A DNA stretch of 64,000 nucleotides, taken from assembly GCF_030812335.1 (NCBI RefSeq), contig NZ_JAUSSN010000002.1, positions 248,001-312,000 on the forward strand, read 5' to 3'. Within the stretch, counting starts at the first letter, position 1, and each line of letters starts with the position of its first letter. Of the stretch, positions 62,233 to 64,000 are shown piece by piece. The notes beneath the pieces are model-generated. The model saw only the letters and a list, made by a program, of their open reading frames with translations, was not told the origin of the DNA and did not search any database. A program made the translations under genes and the position numbers. The DNA is from Pseudarthrobacter oxydans (lineage in GTDB: Bacteria > Actinomycetota > Actinomycetes > Actinomycetales > Micrococcaceae).

Positions 62233-64000
62233 TTATTTCACCGCCGGTGCTGCAGATACAGCGGCGTCGGAGAAGATGTTGCGGATGACACCGTTGGCCC
62301 ACTCGAGGATCTCGGCGTCCTGCAGGTCCCGGCCGCCGATCCGGGCGGTCTTGGGCTTGGGGATGAGCACCGCGTCCAGGGCCGGCTTGGACTGCGCACC
62401 GGGGTACATCCGGGTGAGCCGCATGAGCTTGGACTCCGGCAGCTGCGCCGGGGAGAACTTGATGAAGTTCCCCTGCAGGGCGACGTCGCTGAGCCCGGCT
62501 TCGCGGGCACCCACCCGGAAGCGGGCGACGTCGATCAGGTTCTTCGCGGGCAGCGGCAGCTCCCCGTAGCGGTCCACGAGCTCCGCGAGCACCTCGTCGA
62601 TCGCCTCGTAGGTGATGGCCGAGGCGAGCTTGCGGTACGCCTCGAGGCGCAGCCGTTCGCCCGGCACATAGTCGTGCGGCAGGTGCGCGTTGACCGGCAG
62701 CTCGATCTTCATCTCCGCGGCCTTCTCCTCGGCCTCGCCGCGGTACTCCGCGACGGCCTCGCCGACCAGGCGGATGTAAAGGTCGAAGCCGACGCCCTGG
62801 ATGTGGCCGGACTGTTCCCCGCCGAGCAGGTTGCCGGCGCCGCGGATCTCGAGGTCCTTCATGGCCAGCTGCATGCCGGCGCCGAGCTCGTTGTGCGTGG
62901 CGACGGCCTTGAGCCGTTCCAGCGCCACCTCGCCCAGCGGCTTCTCCGAGGGGTACAGGAAGTACGCGTAGGCGCGTTCGCGGCCGCGGCCCACACGGCC
63001 GCGCAGCTGGTGCAGCTGGGACAGGCCGTACTTGTCCGCCCCGTCCACGATCAGCGTGTTGGCGTTGGAGATGTCCAGGCCGGTCTCAATGATGGTGGTG
63101 CAGACCAGCACGTCGAAGCGCTTCTCCCAGAAGTCCACGATGATCTGCTCGAGCCGGCTCTCGGACATCTGCCCGTGCGCCACCTCGACGCGGGCCTCCG
63201 GGACCAGTTCGCGGATCTTCGCCGCGGTGCGGTCGATCGTGGACACCCGGTTGTGCACGAAGAACACCTGGCCCTCGCGCATGAGTTCGCGGCGGATCGC
63301 CGCGGAGGTCTGCTTGTCCGTGTACGGGCCCACGTAGGTCAGCACCGGGTGGCGTTCCTCCGGCGGGGTGGCCAGGGTGGAGGTTTCGCGGATGCCGGTG
63401 AGGGACATTTCCAGGGTGCGGGGAATCGGGGTGGCGCTCATGGCCAGGACGTCCACGTTCGTGCGCATCTTCTTGAGCGCTTCCTTGTGCTCGACGCCGA
63501 AGCGCTGCTCCTCGTCCACGATCACGAGGCCGAGGTCCTTGAACGCGAAGTCCTTGGACAGCAACCGGTGGGTGCCGATCACGACGTCCACGGAACCGGC
63601 CTTGACTCCTTCGGCGGTCTCCTTGGCCTCCTTGCCGCCCTGGAAACGGGACAGCGGCTTGACCACGAGCGGGAAGCCGGAGAAGCGTTCGGTGAAGGTC
63701 TCGTAATGCTGCTGGGCGAGCAGCGTGGTGGGCACCAGCACGGCGACCTGCTTGCCGTCCTGGACGGCTTTGAACGCCGCCCGTACCGCGATCTCGGTCT
63801 TGCCGTAGCCGACGTCGCCGGAAATCAGCCGGTCCATCGGGATCTCCCGCTCCATGTCCGCCTTGACCTCGTTGATGGTGGTCAGCTGGTCCGGGGTTTC
63901 CACATACGGGAAGGCTTCCTCGAGCTCGCGCTGCCACGGGGTGTCGGGGCCGAAGGCGTAGCCGCGGGAGGCCATCCGGGCCGAGTAGAGCCGGATCAGC
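62233..64000 (-). CDS. mfd: transcription-repair coupling factor (C-terminal part)
   Basis: The visible 588 codons run from the right window edge to a TAA at 62233-62235; the N-terminal half lies outside. The SF2 translocase motifs are present: [16 protein letters not shown] (Walker A, motif I), [13 protein letters not shown] (DEEQ box), [11 protein letters not shown] (motif III), [15 protein letters not shown] and [16 protein letters not shown] (motifs V and VI). The TRCF C-terminal domain follows ([12 protein letters not shown], then [17 protein letters not shown]). Mfd removes stalled RNA polymerase and recruits UvrA. Length and motif order leave no doubt about identity. Confidence 0.97.
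   Translation of the reverse strand, partial: LIRLYSARMASRGYAFGPDTPWQRELEEAFPYVETPDQLTTINEVKADMEREIPMDRLISGDVGYGKTEIAVRAAFKAVQDGKQVAVLVPTTLLAQQHYETFTERFSGFPLVVKPLSRFQGGKEAKETAEGVKAGSVDVVIGTHRLLSKDFAFKDLGLVIVDEEQRFGVEHKEALKKMRTNVDVLAMSATPIPRTLEMSLTGIRETSTLATPPEERHPVLTYVGPYTDKQTSAAIRRELMREGQVFFVHNRVSTIDRTAAKIRELVPEARVEVAHGQMSESRLEQIIVDFWEKRFDVLVCTTIIETGLDISNANTLIVDGADKYGLSQLHQLRGRVGRGRERAYAYFLYPSEKPLGEVALERLKAVATHNELGAGMQLAMKDLEIRGAGNLLGGEQSGHIQGVGFDLYIRLVGEAVAEYRGEAEEKAAEMKIELPVNAHLPHDYVPGERLRLEAYRKLASAITYEAIDEVLAELVDRYGELPLPAKNLIDVARFRVGAREAGLSDVALQGNFIKFSPAQLPESKLMRLTRMYPGAQSKPALDAVLIPKPKTARIGGRDLQDAEILEWANGVIRNIFSDAAVSAAPAVK

Overview
The window is high-GC (about 70%) actinobacterial DNA, most like Arthrobacter or Pseudarthrobacter (Micrococcaceae). 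The grounds are C-ending codons, many GTG/TTG starts, apparent leaderless promoters, an acyl-CoA carboxylase locus with an epsilon subunit, a mycobacterial-type LpdA and a HemD/winged-helix fusion. No rRNA, tRNA, CRISPR array or intact insertion sequence was recognised.

1-14.5 kb (minus strand): a surface or signalling cluster transcribed right to left. It holds two giant tandem paralogues of about 2,050 residues, each with one N-terminal membrane anchor, a propeller-like domain, about eleven cadherin/Ig-like repeats and about five FN3 repeats. A MoxR AAA+ ATPase and a DUF58 protein (cut by the left edge) follow. This matches the core of the PFNA cluster (kinase, FN3 protein, AAA ATPase, DUF58, transglutaminase, PP2C phosphatase) described in bifidobacteria, with the FN3 gene doubled. 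The two giant genes share a nearly identical 1,009-bp block whose codon usage differs sharply from the rest of both genes.

14.6-33.6 kb: class III cyclase, PH-domain membrane protein and birA form an overlapping operon. A leaderless SDR gene with an embedded operator follows, then accD-accE and, about 11 kb later, maf-accA. Between the two halves of the carboxylase locus sit a DUF885 peptidase-like gene, a DAACS symporter, a small secreted protein, a TetR-MMPL pair and a DUF222/HNH gene. accD and accA share an inverted repeat (TGTAG-N5-CTACA) upstream of their promoters.

33.6-41.4 kb: glutamine amidotransferase, an MHS-type MFS transporter, and the nitrate assimilation operon narK-nasA-FAD reductase. 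41.4-45.8 kb is an accessory stretch of small membrane and unknown proteins, visibly lower in GC at 42-44 kb.

45.8-54 kb: flavodoxin, aldehyde dehydrogenase, unknown protein plus LpdA, purine nucleoside phosphorylase, Rrf2 regulator, phosphosugar mutase. 53.6-60.2 kb: nitrite assimilation and siroheme supply, namely nirD divergent from nirB-cobA-hemD/wHTH, then a truncated NirB-like flavoprotein. narK and nirB both carry 11-bp-phased half-sites resembling GlnR boxes, so nitrate import, reduction, nitrite reduction and siroheme synthesis probably respond together to nitrogen status. 60.3-64 kb: deoC, small membrane protein, membrane hydrolase, and the C-terminal part of mfd running off the right edge.

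Recurring non-coding features are about ten leaderless promoters (TAnnnT 6-7 bp before the start codon), long perfect hairpins between genes, and degenerate tandem repeats that begin at or just after stop codons.
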